A stretch of 64,000 nucleotides of DNA from Arthrobacter gandavensis (GCF_009192735.1 NZ_VTFU01000003.1:434001-498000); one strand, 5' to 3'; shown: positions 23,191-32,563, counted from the stretch's first letter. A program made the numbers and translations. Notes: generated from the letters alone by a model not told the origin.

Positions 23191-23576
23191 ACGGACAGCT
23201 CGGCCGGATCCGGCACGCGAATGTCCGTGGACCCGGGGCTGTCGGCATGCAGGAAGATGCCGTGTCCGGTAAGCAGCAGCCTCCGGATGGTCAGTTCACC
23301 GTTCAGGACGGCGACGACGACGGATCCGTCCTTGGGCGTCAGGGAACGGTCCACGATAATCTCGTCACCGTCACTGATGCCGGCGCCGTCCATGGCGTCA
23401 CCGGAGACCCGCATGATGAAGGTGGACGTGGCGTCCCGAATCAGATGCCGGTTCAGGTCGATTCCGGCGTCGTAATAGTCCTGGGCCGGAGAGGCGAAGC
23501 CGGCCGGCAGGGTGGACCGGCTTGCTCCGGTTTCGCCGCCGGAACGCGGCGAAGGGTTCGCTGAGAAGACCGCCAT
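23154..23576 (-). CDS. umuD: UmuD-like S24-family protein lacking catalytic Ser and Lys
   Basis: 140 residues aligned along E. coli UmuD: the cleavage region A25-G26 in '[20 protein letters not shown]' matches UmuD C24-G25 FPSPAxDY, and the core reads '[20 protein letters not shown]'. In UmuD the corresponding box is SGDSM with catalytic Ser60. Here that position is Ala61. The general base Lys97 in 'TVKKL' is Arg98 in 'TIRRL'. Both catalytic residues are therefore replaced, while the cleavage site is kept, so self-cleavage is not expected. It may act as an uncleavable partner of UmuC or be cleaved in trans. First gene of an SOS operon. Confidence 0.9.
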   Translation of the reverse strand: MAVFSANPSPRSGGETGASRSTLPAGFASPAQDYYDAGIDLNRHLIRDATSTFIMRVSGDAMDGAGISDGDEIIVDRSLTPKDGSVVVAVLNGELTIRRLLLTGHGIFLHADSPGSTDIRVPDPAELSVWGVVTRCLHHV

Positions 23577-23589
23577 GACCCGCCTCTCC

Positions 23590-23605
23590 TAGAACACACT
23601 TTCGA
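23590..23605 (-). promoter_or_regulatory. LexA (SOS) box of the umuDC operon
   Basis: TAGAAC-acac-TTTCGA matches the Gram-positive/actinobacterial SOS consensus TCGAAC-N4-GTTCGA at 10 of 12 positions, and is centred about 21 bases upstream of the umuD-like start. This predicts LexA repression and DNA-damage induction. Confidence 0.75.
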
Positions 23606-23627
23606 ATGCCTTCAGGTTAGCACCGCG

Positions 23628-23643
23628 CCCCCGCCGGCGGGGG
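23628..23643. terminator. Perfect GC palindrome after the MacB-type operon
   Basis: CCCCCGCCGGCGGGGG, a 16-base perfect inverted repeat, 37 bases beyond the stop of the ABC permease and before the SOS box. It probably ends transcription of the upstream ABC operon before the umuDC promoter. Confidence 0.5.
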
Positions 23644-23679
23644 ACTACCAGCGGGGGACTTCCGCAGCCGGCGGCGGTT

Positions 23680-24996
23680 CTATGAGCCGCGCAGGGCGGC
23701 AACGGGTTCGATCCGGGTGGCCCTCCGCGCCGGGAAGCTGCCGGCGGCCAACCCCACCAGCGCTCCCAGCAGCGCCCCGCCGCAGGCCACCAGCGGATTA
23801 ACGACGGGGATCCACTGCTGGGACACCGAGATCGCGATGACGGCGAAAACTCCCGCGGCCGCGCCGAGGATCCCTCCGAGCAGGCCGACGATGACGGACT
23901 CGGTGACAAACTGCGCGGCAATTTGGCGGCCGGTCGCTCCGATGGCCCGCCGCAGCCCAATTTCACCGGTCCGCTCCATGACGGAGAGCATGGTGACGTT
24001 CGCGATCCCCACACCACCGGCAAGAAGGACCACGACGGAGAGAACGACAAAAATAAGATTGACGTCGGCTTGGACATTGTCCGCGAGTTGGGACCGTCCC
24101 TGGGGTGCCGCAATGTCGATCTGCTCGGGCGCATCAGGGGACAGGGCAAGGGCAGCCTGGTCCGCAATCTGGGGACCCGCACCGATGACGATGCGGCTCT
24201 GGAGCTCTCCCGGTGCGCTGAGGCCAAAATCAGCACGCGCCGCCCCGGTGGAAATGACGACGCTGTCGAGAAGCTCCGGCCGCTGCTGGACATCGCCGAA
24301 GACGCCGACGACGGCGTAGGGCAGGCCGTCGATAAAGATGGAGGGCTGCGAATCAACGCGGGTGATGCCCAGCCGGTCGGCGAGCCTGTCGCCCAGAACA
24401 GCCACACGGTCGCGCCTCTGGTCATGTCCCTTGTCAAAGAGGCGGCCGTGGCGGACCGTGCCCTCGAGCGTCTCGACGAGTCCGGACGAAGCGGCAAATA
24501 CCCGCGGGGGCGCGCTGATGGGTGCCGACGGATCGTTGACGGGCACCGCGGTTACCGTACCTTCGCGGAGTTTTACTTCAGTGACCAGTGCCGCCTGCTC
24601 AATTCCGGCGAGGCGCTCCATCCGGTCCACGGCGTCCCAGGGGAGCGACGCCGTGGCAACACTGTTGCCGTCGGAGTTCCGGGCCTCCGCAGGGGAAGCG
24701 ATTATCTGGGTGGCAGCGAAGGAATCGAACTGCCTGGCCAGCTGGCCCGCAGTTGTTTGGGCGAACCCCAGCGTTGCAACCAGTGCGCCGATGCCCAGGA
24801 CGGTCCCCGCCAGGGTCATCAGGAGCCGTCCGGGCCTGGTGCCGAAATCAGACGTCGCTTCGATCAGCAGGTCCATAAAGCTGAACCGGTCGGAGGCCGG
24901 CACGGAGCGGAGGAGCTCCGGGTACTCCCCGCTGGACCGGTCATCGGGGGAAGGGGCGCCTGCGGGGGCCGGGCGGCGTCGTCTCAGTCCTCTCAT
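23680..24996 (-). CDS. MacB/FtsX-type ABC transporter permease
   Basis: 438-residue permease. One N-terminal helix (about 57-79) precedes a large extracytoplasmic MacB periplasmic core-like domain (about 85-310). Three C-terminal helices follow with the FtsX-domain signature 'NVTMLSVMERTGEIGLRRAI' and 'PARRATRIEPVAALRGS'. The first 45 residues are a Pro/Arg-rich cytoplasmic extension. It overlaps the ATPase gene by 4 bases (ATGA). With the ATPase, adaptor and lipoprotein genes upstream it makes a MacAB-like mechanotransmission exporter. Substrate unknown. Confidence 0.92.
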   Translation of the reverse strand: MRGLRRRRPAPAGAPSPDDRSSGEYPELLRSVPASDRFSFMDLLIEATSDFGTRPGRLLMTLAGTVLGIGALVATLGFAQTTAGQLARQFDSFAATQIIASPAEARNSDGNSVATASLPWDAVDRMERLAGIEQAALVTEVKLREGTVTAVPVNDPSAPISAPPRVFAASSGLVETLEGTVRHGRLFDKGHDQRRDRVAVLGDRLADRLGITRVDSQPSIFIDGLPYAVVGVFGDVQQRPELLDSVVISTGAARADFGLSAPGELQSRIVIGAGPQIADQAALALSPDAPEQIDIAAPQGRSQLADNVQADVNLIFVVLSVVVLLAGGVGIANVTMLSVMERTGEIGLRRAIGATGRQIAAQFVTESVIVGLLGGILGAAAGVFAVIAISVSQQWIPVVNPLVACGGALLGALVGLAAGSFPARRATRIEPVAALRGS

Positions 24997-25670
24997 GCGG
25001 GCACGCCCACCCGTCCGTCTGCAATGCGGACGCAGTGGGCGGCGCGCTGTGCCACGGCTTGGTCGTGGGTGATGATGACCAGCGCGAGACCGTCGGTGAC
25101 GAGGTCTTCGAACAATTCCATGACGTCCTGGGTGGTGCCCCCGTCGAGGTTGCCGGTGGGCTCGTCCGCCAGCAGCACGCTGGGACGGGTGACGACGGCG
25201 CGGGCCACGGCCACCCGCTGGCGCTCGCCGCCGGAGAGTGTCCCGGGCAGGAAATCGATGCGGTGGCCCAGGCCCACGCGGAGGAGCGCTTCCCGTGCCC
25301 TCTCCACGCGCTCACCACGAGGGGTTCCGCTGTAGAGCATGGGCATCATGACGTTCTCCAGGACCGACCGCCGCGGCAGGAGGTGAAAGGCCTGGAAAAC
25401 GAATCCGATGCGCTGGGCCCGGACGGCGGCACGGGTGTCCTCGTCGAGGTCGCCGGTGAGATGTCCGTCAAACCGGTATTCGCCCACGCTGGGCCGGTCC
25501 AGCAGTCCCAGGATATTGAGCATCGTGGACTTGCCCGACCCGCTTGGTCCGACAATGGACACATAGTCGCCCTGCTGCACCGCGAGGTTGATGCCCTTTA
25601 GCGCCTGCACTTCGGGCGGACCCGGAAATGACCGGGTGACATCACGCAGTTCCAGGAGGGGGTGGTTCAC
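24993..25670 (-). CDS. MacB/LolD-type ABC transporter ATPase
   Basis: 225-residue ATP-binding subunit. Walker A 'GPSGSGKST', Q-loop in 'IGFVFQAFHLLPRRSVLENV', signature 'LSGGERQRV', Walker B 'VLLADEPTGNLDGGTTQDV' and H-loop 'IITHD' are all present. The 'DEPTGNLD' variant is typical of the LolD/MacB/FtsE group that partners FtsX-fold permeases. It overlaps both neighbours by 4 bases, so the operon is translationally coupled. Confidence 0.95.
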   Translation of the reverse strand: MNHPLLELRDVTRSFPGPPEVQALKGINLAVQQGDYVSIVGPSGSGKSTMLNILGLLDRPSVGEYRFDGHLTGDLDEDTRAAVRAQRIGFVFQAFHLLPRRSVLENVMMPMLYSGTPRGERVERAREALLRVGLGHRIDFLPGTLSGGERQRVAVARAVVTRPSVLLADEPTGNLDGGTTQDVMELFEDLVTDGLALVIITHDQAVAQRAAHCVRIADGRVGVPA

Positions 25671-27265
25671 TTACCCACCACCACCAGATCGCCTTCGGCC
25701 AGCTCCCCTTCAACCGGCGTCACTTCCACCGCGCCCGGTGTGGCCAGGCCGCTGCGGACGACGACGAGCCGGGTGGCTGCCGCTTCGCCGTCACGGGGAT
25801 CGCCTTCAGCAACTTCCACGCGGGTCTCGCCGCCCGGACCGGCGGTGAGGGCCGCATACGGAACGGACAACACCTCGCCGTCCGAGGCTCCGACGGCGAT
25901 CGACACCCGAACGTTGGAGCCCTGCAGCTCCTGGATCTGCTCCGGGGACAACGGATCCGGCTGCAGCTGAACCTTCCAGCGCTGGGAATCCCCTTCACCC
26001 TGCGTCACTGCCGTGATGGTCGCTGAATGAGAGGTGCCGTCCGGCAGGTCAAAGGTCGCCTTGTCGCCGGCTTTGAGCAGTCGGGCATCCGCTTCAGCGG
26101 CGGAGCCCGACAACCCCAGAGTGGCTCCTGACACGGTCATGGCGGAACCTTCGAGGATGGAACCCCGCTGAGTGGTGATGGCGTCAACGCGCCGGGGAAG
26201 ATCGCCCAGGTACAGCACCTCGCCGGCCGGCAGAACAGGCAGGGCAGCCTGTTCAGCCAGGACCAAGTCCTCCTGCGCCCGTGCAAGCTGCGCTGCTGCT
26301 GCGTCAACGGCCGCGCGCTGGGGAGAATCGGTGCGGTCCGCTCCGACCTGCTGCCGGCGTAGTTTCGCCAGCTCAACGGCGTCAACCAGGTTGGCGATCT
26401 GAAGCTGGTCCTTGGGGACGGCCTGCTGGGCCGCGGACAGCTCACGCTGGGCGCTGCTCACGGCATTGTCGGCTTCGCGGATTTCCACCGGGGTTGCACC
26501 AACCGGTGTGGCCGCAAGCTCGCTTTGCGCTGACAAGAGTCCCTGCTCAGCCGCCCGGACCGACTCCTGCGCCCCGCGGAGCATGTCCGTGCTGCCGTCC
26601 TCGGCTGCGGGGACGGAGTATCCCGCTGCGGCATACAGAGTCGATACGGCTGCGGCCGCGTCCAGGCCAAAGACAGGGTCCGCGGGGTCTCCGGCATCAA
26701 TTCCCACGGTTCGGACTGCTGTCTTGAACTGGGCAACATCGGGGCCGGAAACACCAAAGTAAAGGGTGCGGTAGGCGGGCAGCTCGCCGGGCAGGACAAT
26801 GACCGGCCGGCCGGCAACCTCCAGGGCTATGGAAAGGCCCGTGAGTTCCGTGCCCGCTTCCGGCACCTGGCCGGTGACCACGGCAGGACCGGAAATCGAG
26901 GTGGTGTCGATGCGTACTTCGACGGGATCGGCGTAGGCAACCTCGCCGCGGATGGTCACGTCGTTGCTGAGCTGCCCGTATTGGACGGGGACCGTCACCA
27001 GCCCGGGGGCCGGTGGTGCCGTGGCGCCGGCTGCATCGGCAGGGGAGAACAGGAACCTCCCGACCAGGAGGCCGGCCACCAGGCTCAGGACCGCAGCGGC
27101 CGCCACGATCCACAGGGTCCGGTTGCGCTGGAAAAGTGCACCGGCCGCTGTCCGCAGCGACGGCCCGGCTGCAGCTTCCCGGGGCTCCTGCCCATCTGTT
27201 TCCTCCAGGAGCAGGCCCAAATCGACGGCATCATCCGGTGGCGCGGAGCGGTTACGTCCAGGCAT
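25667..27265 (-). CDS. Membrane-fusion/adaptor protein with peptidoglycan-binding-like domain
   Basis: 532 residues. A cytoplasmic N-terminus (about 1-45) is followed by one helix (about 50-72, 'IVAAAAVLSLVAGLLVGRFL') and a beta-rich external part. A PG_binding-like segment is seen at 'LYFGVSGPDVAQFKTAVRTV', then an extended helical hairpin ('SVRAAEQGLLSAQSELAATP' to 'QAVPKDQLQIANLVDAVELA') and HlyD-like beta-barrel strands ('LLKAGDKATFDLPDG'). This is the adaptor type paired with MacB transporters in Gram-positives. ATG at 27265 is preferred to the TTG one codon earlier. It lies 3 bases downstream of the lipoprotein gene. Confidence 0.85.
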   Translation of the reverse strand: MPGRNRSAPPDDAVDLGLLLEETDGQEPREAAAGPSLRTAAGALFQRNRTLWIVAAAAVLSLVAGLLVGRFLFSPADAAGATAPPAPGLVTVPVQYGQLSNDVTIRGEVAYADPVEVRIDTTSISGPAVVTGQVPEAGTELTGLSIALEVAGRPVIVLPGELPAYRTLYFGVSGPDVAQFKTAVRTVGIDAGDPADPVFGLDAAAAVSTLYAAAGYSVPAAEDGSTDMLRGAQESVRAAEQGLLSAQSELAATPVGATPVEIREADNAVSSAQRELSAAQQAVPKDQLQIANLVDAVELAKLRRQQVGADRTDSPQRAAVDAAAAQLARAQEDLVLAEQAALPVLPAGEVLYLGDLPRRVDAITTQRGSILEGSAMTVSGATLGLSGSAAEADARLLKAGDKATFDLPDGTSHSATITAVTQGEGDSQRWKVQLQPDPLSPEQIQELQGSNVRVSIAVGASDGEVLSVPYAALTAGPGGETRVEVAEGDPRDGEAAATRLVVVRSGLATPGAVEVTPVEGELAEGDLVVVGK

Positions 27266-27268
27266 CAA

Positions 27269-28246
27269 TCAGTTTCCCTGCTCAGCATCAGCCCGGAATG
27301 CTTCCAGTTCCGCCTTGTGATCATCGATGAACTGCTGCTCAAGCTTGAACTGCACGCTTTCCATGGTGTCCTGGTAATCGGTCTCTTCGCGGCAGTCGAG
27401 ATCAACGAGGGCGAGTTCGATTTCTTCCTCTGCCACAGCGTCCATCGCCGCCTCGTCCGCGGAACCGGAATCGTCGTACATGGTATTCATCTTGTCGCTG
27501 ATACTGCTCCGCGCGTCATTCTGCACCGAGAACCCCGGATGCCCGGCGTCGGCCATGCAGGCGGACCACTCGGCATCAACATCGACGAGTTCCGGAGCGG
27601 CCATCATGTCTTCATACAGGGTGTTCATGGCATCGATGAGGGGCTGGTGTTCCTCCGAGGAGTAGGGGTCTTCTCCGCTGATTTCATGCTCAGACCAGCC
27701 GTAACACCCGGCGGTGGTCCAATCCCACTCGATGACTTCGCCCTCGGCCGGCATGTCCGCTTCATCGGGCATCGGGCCGTTCAAAGCCTCGTAAAAAGCC
27801 GTTTGTTCCGATTCGGACAGGCTCGCAACGTAATCGGCGTTGAGATCCACGTATTCGGTGGCTTCAGCACTCGGCTCATCGTTCTGGCCCGGGTAGTTGA
27901 GCATTCCGTATCCGTACTGCGCGACCCATTCCCGGGAATCAGGCTTATAGTCGTCAACCGACCCCATGGAAAAGGAGACTTCCTGCACGTTGGGCGTGTA
28001 TTCGAATCCCTCCTCGGACATGCACTGAGCCACCAGGTCTTCGCGTTTCCGCTCCCGCTCCGCGTACTCCTTCTCCTGCTCCTCGGGACTCATATCGCTG
28101 CCGTATACCGAGGACATGAATTCCGTCAGGGGCGAGTCTTTTGCTGCCGGTTCAGCAGCGTCATCAGCTTGGCTGCAGCCGCCCAGCAGGAAGGCGGCAG
28201 CAACAGAAGCGGCAAGGAGCGCTGAGGCGCGCTGGGAATATGGCAC
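27269..28246 (-). CDS. Acidic lipoprotein leading the MacB-type operon
   Basis: 325-residue exported lipoprotein: the type II signal 'LAASVAAAFLLGGCSQADDA' places the lipid cysteine near residue 24. The mature domain is very acidic and contains four further cysteines ('VAQCMSEEGFEY', 'TTAGCYGWSEHE', 'EWSACMADAGHPGF', 'LVDLDCREETDY') that could form two disulfides. The C-D-M-x-x-G-like spacing recurs twice and may reflect an internal duplication. No family is recognised. It is first in the operon with the adaptor, ATPase and permease, so it is probably an accessory or substrate-capture protein of that exporter. Confidence 0.8.
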   Translation of the reverse strand: MPYSQRASALLAASVAAAFLLGGCSQADDAAEPAAKDSPLTEFMSSVYGSDMSPEEQEKEYAERERKREDLVAQCMSEEGFEYTPNVQEVSFSMGSVDDYKPDSREWVAQYGYGMLNYPGQNDEPSAEATEYVDLNADYVASLSESEQTAFYEALNGPMPDEADMPAEGEVIEWDWTTAGCYGWSEHEISGEDPYSSEEHQPLIDAMNTLYEDMMAAPELVDVDAEWSACMADAGHPGFSVQNDARSSISDKMNTMYDDSGSADEAAMDAVAEEEIELALVDLDCREETDYQDTMESVQFKLEQQFIDDHKAELEAFRADAEQGN

Positions 28247-28434
28247 GGAGAACCTCTTTTTAAGGGGCGGGCGTTTTTAGGGGCGGGTTGTGAGCCTTCC
28301 GGGCCACGTATGTCAAAGAATGCCCTACCCCGACTCGAAATAGGCAGTGGGCCTATAACATTTCAATTTCATCTGGTGCCCGGGCGGCACCTCCTCGAGG
28401 ATGTTCTCGGAAGGTAATGCACCTCAAGGTCTCC

Positions 28435-28456
28435 CGATGTACCGTCTGGTACATCG
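28435..28456. promoter_or_regulatory. 22-base perfect inverted repeat (operator-like)
   Basis: CGATGTACC-GTCT-GGTACATCG: two exact 9-base arms around a 4-base centre, 36 bases upstream of the ABC ATPase start. The size and symmetry are those of a TetR-family operator. No TetR gene is adjacent. It could alternatively be a leader hairpin. Confidence 0.55.
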
Positions 28457-28491
28457 ACACCTGTTGTGCCCCCACCACCCGGAGCCCTGCG

Positions 28492-29433
28492 ATGACCCAG
28501 CTCGCCATCGAAACCGTCAACCTCGATAAGACGTTCGGCAGCACCCGCGCCCTGGCCGGCTTCTCCCTGTCTGTGGAGACCGGGCGGGTGGCCGGTTTCC
28601 TGGGACCGAACGGGGCCGGGAAGTCCACGGCCATCCGCGTGCTCCTCGGAGTCCTGCACGCTGACGGCGGCACGGCACGCGTCCTCGGCGCCGATCCCTG
28701 GGCCGACGCCGTCGGCATTCATCGGCGGATCGCCTACGTTCCCGGGGACACCAGCCTCTGGCCCAACCTCACCGGCGGCGAAGCGATCGACATCTTCACC
28801 CGCCTGCACAACGGAGGCCGCCGCGGCGGCAGGGGGAAGGGCCCCGGCAGCATCCGGCGGGCTGAACTGCTGGAGCGTTTCGAACTGGATCCCACCAAAA
28901 AGGCCCGCACCTATTCCAAGGGCAACCGGCAAAAGGTTGCGCTGGTGGCGGCGCTGGCGTCCGACGCCGAACTGTTCCTCCTCGACGAGCCCACCTCCGG
29001 ACTGGACCCGCTCATGGAGGCCGTGTTCACCGACGAGATCCGTGCCCTCCGGGAGCAGGGCCGGACCGTCCTGCTTTCGAGCCACATCCTCGCCGAGGTG
29101 GAAAAACTTTGCGACACGGTGACCATCATCCGCGCCGGACGCGACGTCGAAACCGGCACCCTTTCGCAGCTGCGGCACCTGACCCGTTCAACGGTTACGG
29201 CAACGACGACGACGGCGGATCCCGCGGCGCTCTCGGCCGCGGAGGGCGTCCACAACCTCAGCGCCGAGGACGGCTACCTGCGCTTCGACGTCGACAATGC
29301 CCGCGTCAATGAGGTGCTGCTGCTCCTGGCCGGGGCCGGCGTCGAGAACCTGACCATCACCCCGCCGTCGCTGGAGGAACTGTTCCTGCGCCACTACGGC
29401 GACGCGGAAGCGGTGGAAGAGACGGCACCATGA
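28492..29433 (+). CDS. ABC-2-type exporter ATPase
   Basis: 313-residue ATPase. Walker A 'GPNGAGKST', Walker B '[13 protein letters not shown]' and H-loop 'LLSSHIL' are intact. The signature is degenerate ('YSKGNRQKV' for LSGGQ-R/Q), as in many drug/polyketide exporter ATPases. The C-terminal 100 residues form the usual accessory domain. ATG at 28492 has CCCGGAG 7 bases upstream. The frame upstream of it contains the palindrome, so earlier starts are unlikely. It overlaps the permease gene by 4 bases (ATGA). Confidence 0.93.
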   Translation: MTQLAIETVNLDKTFGSTRALAGFSLSVETGRVAGFLGPNGAGKSTAIRVLLGVLHADGGTARVLGADPWADAVGIHRRIAYVPGDTSLWPNLTGGEAIDIFTRLHNGGRRGGRGKGPGSIRRAELLERFELDPTKKARTYSKGNRQKVALVAALASDAELFLLDEPTSGLDPLMEAVFTDEIRALREQGRTVLLSSHILAEVEKLCDTVTIIRAGRDVETGTLSQLRHLTRSTVTATTTTADPAALSAAEGVHNLSAEDGYLRFDVDNARVNEVLLLLAGAGVENLTITPPSLEELFLRHYGDAEAVEETAP

Positions 29434-31073
29434 GCACCGCCGTGGCACGCCGCCGCGCCGTCGAGCAAAATGCGACCGCCCCCTGGGCCGCCGCCGGCGG
29501 GCTGCTGCGCCTGAACCTGCGCCTGGACCGGATCCGCATCCTGGTGTGGACCGCCGCCGTGGGTATCGGCGTCGCCGGTTCCATGGCGACTTTTGAGGCC
29601 ACCTATACGACGCCGGAATCGCTGCAGGCCCGGGCCAATCTGCTGGCCAACCCGGCAACCGTCATGATGACCGGACCGGCTTTCGGGCTTGAAAACTACA
29701 CCTTCGGTGCCATGGTGGCCAATGAACTGTCGCTGTACCTCTTCTTGGCCGCTGCCATTATGAGCATTCTGCTGGTGGTGCGGCACACGCGCGGAGAAGA
29801 GGAATCGGGGCGGATGGAAATGCTGCGCGCCCAGCCGGTGGGACGCTTTGCCCCGGCTGCAGCCGCTGTCCTGACCGTCGCCATTGCCAATGCCGCGGTG
29901 GGAGCCGCAACGGCAGCCGCCCTTGCGGGTTCGGGACTGGAGGCTGCCGGTTCCCTGGCTCTCGGCTTGGGCACGGCGCTCACCGGCCTGGTGTTCGCGG
30001 GTGTCGCCGCTGTGGCCGCGCAGCTGACCGAACATGCCCGAGGGGCGGTGGGCATGGCCATTGCGGTGCTGGCCGCGGCCTTCCTGGTCCGCGGAATCGG
30101 TGACGTCATCAACAATCAGGGTTCCTGGCTGTCCTGGTTCTCGCCCTTCGCCTGGGCGCAGCAGACCCGCCTGTATGTTGACCTGCGCTGGTGGCCGCTC
30201 GCGGTCTCCGCGGTGGTGACGGCCGGGCTCCTGCTGCTGGCCGTGCTGCTGGCCGGACGGCGGGACCTGGGCGCCGGACTGCGCGCACCGCGGCCCGGCC
30301 CCGCCGCAGCTCCCCGGTCCCTGCTTTCCCCGGCCGGGTTGGCGAACCGGCTGCTGCGCGGTTCCTTCACCGTCTGGACGGCGTCGGCGTTTCTGTTCGC
30401 CGCGGCCTTCGGCACGCTGGCCAACTCGCTGGAGGATTCCTTTGCGGACATTCCTGAACTGGCGGAGTGGATCGCCGTGGACCTGGCGAACCTGACCACC
30501 AGCTTCGCGTCCGCGATTCTCTCCTTCCTGATGGTGGCGCCGCTGGTTTTCAGCGTCACCGCTGTACTTCGGCTCCGCGCCGAGGAGGATGCCGGGCGCA
30601 CTGAACAGATGCTGGTGACCGGCAGCTCGCGCTCCGGGCTGTTCGCCGGCTGGCTGGCCGTGGTTGCGCTGCAGACCGCCGCCATGACGGTGCTGGTTGG
30701 GCTTGGCACAGGGCTGGGGGTGGCTGCCGGCACCGGTGATGTACGTTGGGCCGGGGAGCTGGCCGTGGCCGCGCTTGCCTACCTGCCGGCAGTTGCCCTG
30801 GTGGCGGCCATCGCCGTCGCACTCTTCGGGCTTGCTCCGCGGATTACGGCGCTGGCGTGGGCCGTGGTGGTGTGGGCGGCGATCGTCCTGTTCCTGGGCC
30901 CGCTGCTCGGTCTGCCCGAGTGGGCCATGGACCTGTCCCCGTTGACGCATGTGTCGCTGGTTCCCAGCGCCGTACCGGAGGCTGCCCCGCTGGTGATCAT
31001 GAGCGGTTTTGCCGCAGCGCTGGTGGCGGCCGGATTTGCGGGTTTCCGGAGCCGGGACATTGGCTCGGCCTGA
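29430..31073 (+). CDS. ABC-2-type exporter permease, fused double-length
   Basis: 547-residue membrane protein with about 12 helices arranged as two similar six-helix halves, like the polyketide-antibiotic (tetronasin-type) exporter permeases of actinobacteria. The repeated 'R-x-E-E-x-x-G-R-x-E/Q-M-L' cytoplasmic motif is visible twice ('[20 protein letters not shown]' and '[20 protein letters not shown]'), supporting internal duplication. It works with the ATPase at 28492-29433. Substrate unknown, with antibiotic or lipid export likely for the family. Confidence 0.9.
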   Translation: MSTAVARRRAVEQNATAPWAAAGGLLRLNLRLDRIRILVWTAAVGIGVAGSMATFEATYTTPESLQARANLLANPATVMMTGPAFGLENYTFGAMVANELSLYLFLAAAIMSILLVVRHTRGEEESGRMEMLRAQPVGRFAPAAAAVLTVAIANAAVGAATAAALAGSGLEAAGSLALGLGTALTGLVFAGVAAVAAQLTEHARGAVGMAIAVLAAAFLVRGIGDVINNQGSWLSWFSPFAWAQQTRLYVDLRWWPLAVSAVVTAGLLLLAVLLAGRRDLGAGLRAPRPGPAAAPRSLLSPAGLANRLLRGSFTVWTASAFLFAAAFGTLANSLEDSFADIPELAEWIAVDLANLTTSFASAILSFLMVAPLVFSVTAVLRLRAEEDAGRTEQMLVTGSSRSGLFAGWLAVVALQTAAMTVLVGLGTGLGVAAGTGDVRWAGELAVAALAYLPAVALVAAIAVALFGLAPRITALAWAVVVWAAIVLFLGPLLGLPEWAMDLSPLTHVSLVPSAVPEAAPLVIMSGFAAALVAAGFAGFRSRDIGSA

Positions 31074-31223
31074 GGATCACCTGCGTGCGGCGGCCCCGCG
31101 GCTGCAGTCTTCGGCGTCCCGGGCTCCAGCCCGCGGGACCCTAGCCGTTCTCCGGCACCGCCGCCTACGCTGAAGTCCGGCGGCACTGCAGCCGTCCCCC
31201 CCAATGTGGACCAGGAGCTCATG

Positions 31224-32369
31224 ATGAAGCAGGCACCAGTTCGTACCGTGATCAGTCCCGGCCGCTACGTCCAGGGGGCGGGTGCAATACACCGCCTGGG
31301 CGAGTTCCTGGCGCAGATTGGCAAGAAGCCGTTGCTGGTGGCCGACGACGTCGTGTGGGGTTTCGTGGGCCACGACGTAACCCGCTCGCTGCAGCTGCAG
31401 GAACTGCCAGTCACCCGGGAAGTCTTTAACGGCACCCCGACCGCCGCAGAGATCGACCGGTTGACCCAGGCCATCCGCACAGCGGAAGCCGATGTTGTGG
31501 TGGGTGTTGGCGGCGGCAGCACCATTGATGCGTGCAAGGCCGCCGGGGATGAGGCCGGGATCCGCTGGGCATCGGTGCCGACGGTTGCCTCAACCGATGC
31601 GCCCACCTCCGCGCTCGCTGTCGTGTACACCGCGGACGGAGCGTTCGAGGAGTACCGGTTCTTTTCCCGGAATCCGGATTTGGTGCTGGTGGACTCACAA
31701 ATTGTGGCCAATGCCCCGGCGTCGTTCCTCGCCTACGGGGTGGGGGATGCGCTGGCCACCTGGCTTGAAGCGCGGGCCACTGCGGCCTCCTTCTCACTGA
31801 CCATGGCGGGAGGCCTTCCGACCGAGACCGGTACCGCCCTGGCCCGTTTGAGCTGGGACGTCCTGTGGGAATTCGCGCTGCCGGCGCTGGATGCGGCCCG
31901 GGACCACGTGGTGACGCCGGCTTTGGAGAAGGTCATCGAGGCCAACACCCTGCTCTCGGGCCTCGGTTTTGAATCCGGGGGACTGGCGGCAGCGCACGCC
32001 ATCCACAACGGCCTGACTGCGGCGCCGCAGACGCACGGACTTGCCCACGGGCAGAAGGTGAACATCGGGTCCTTGACGCAGCTGGTGCTTGAAGGCGCTC
32101 CGACCGCGGAGATCCGGGACTTTGTCGAGTTCACCACCCGGGTCGGCCTGCCGAACACGCTGACCGAAGTGGGCCTGTCAGTGGACGACGCGCGGGAGCT
32201 GGATGTGGTGGCGGAGGCCTCCACCGTGCCGGGCGAAACCATGAAGTCCATGCCGTTCGACGTCGGTCCCGCCGACGTGGTGGCGGCCCTGAAGTCCATC
32301 GAGCGCTTTTCCCGGCGGGTGCGGCGCGAGGCGGGCCTTCCCGAGCCTGTCCCGTACAAGGCGCATTAA
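31224..32369 (+). CDS. gldA: Glycerol dehydrogenase
   Basis: 381-residue iron-type alcohol dehydrogenase family enzyme that oxidises glycerol to dihydroxyacetone with NAD+. Family marks are 'ISPGRYVQGAGAIHRLGEFL', the NAD-binding 'VVVGVGGGSTIDACKAAGDE', 'PTVASTDAPTSALAVVYT', and the metal ligands in 'GVGDALATWLEARAT' (Asp), 'AAAHAIHNGLT' (His) and 'TAAPQTHGLAHGQKVNIGSL' (His). ATG at 31224 has CAGGAG 6 bases upstream, and an adjacent ATG at 31221 is equally possible in frame. It stands alone with a 150-base upstream spacer. Confidence 0.93.
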   Translation: MKQAPVRTVISPGRYVQGAGAIHRLGEFLAQIGKKPLLVADDVVWGFVGHDVTRSLQLQELPVTREVFNGTPTAAEIDRLTQAIRTAEADVVVGVGGGSTIDACKAAGDEAGIRWASVPTVASTDAPTSALAVVYTADGAFEEYRFFSRNPDLVLVDSQIVANAPASFLAYGVGDALATWLEARATAASFSLTMAGGLPTETGTALARLSWDVLWEFALPALDAARDHVVTPALEKVIEANTLLSGLGFESGGLAAAHAIHNGLTAAPQTHGLAHGQKVNIGSLTQLVLEGAPTAEIRDFVEFTTRVGLPNTLTEVGLSVDDARELDVVAEASTVPGETMKSMPFDVGPADVVAALKSIERFSRRVRREAGLPEPVPYKAH

Positions 32370-32563
32370 GGCAGTTGCTTTTTGATGCCCCGGGCCCAGC
32401 ACCTTCATATCTCCCTGGGCATTCGTCAATAGTCCATCCGTCATTGGTCCACCCGTGAATGGATCCCTCCCTCAACGGGCCGAGTTGGAGTTGCGCTCGA
32501 TTTTGATCCGTGTTTACGGTTGATGGCGCGCAGAAGGCAGATAGGAAAGGGAGACGACACACG

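Noticed and set aside
21871-23576. ImuB/DnaE2 mutasome of actinobacteria
   Set aside because: The polymerase has both catalytic acidic motifs and is paired with a UmuD-like gene; no dnaE2 or imuA' is present.
29394-30950. 518-codon minus-strand frame opposite the ABC permease
   Set aside because: Arg/Gln/Gly-rich, no family; the + strand permease is well supported and coupled to its ATPase.
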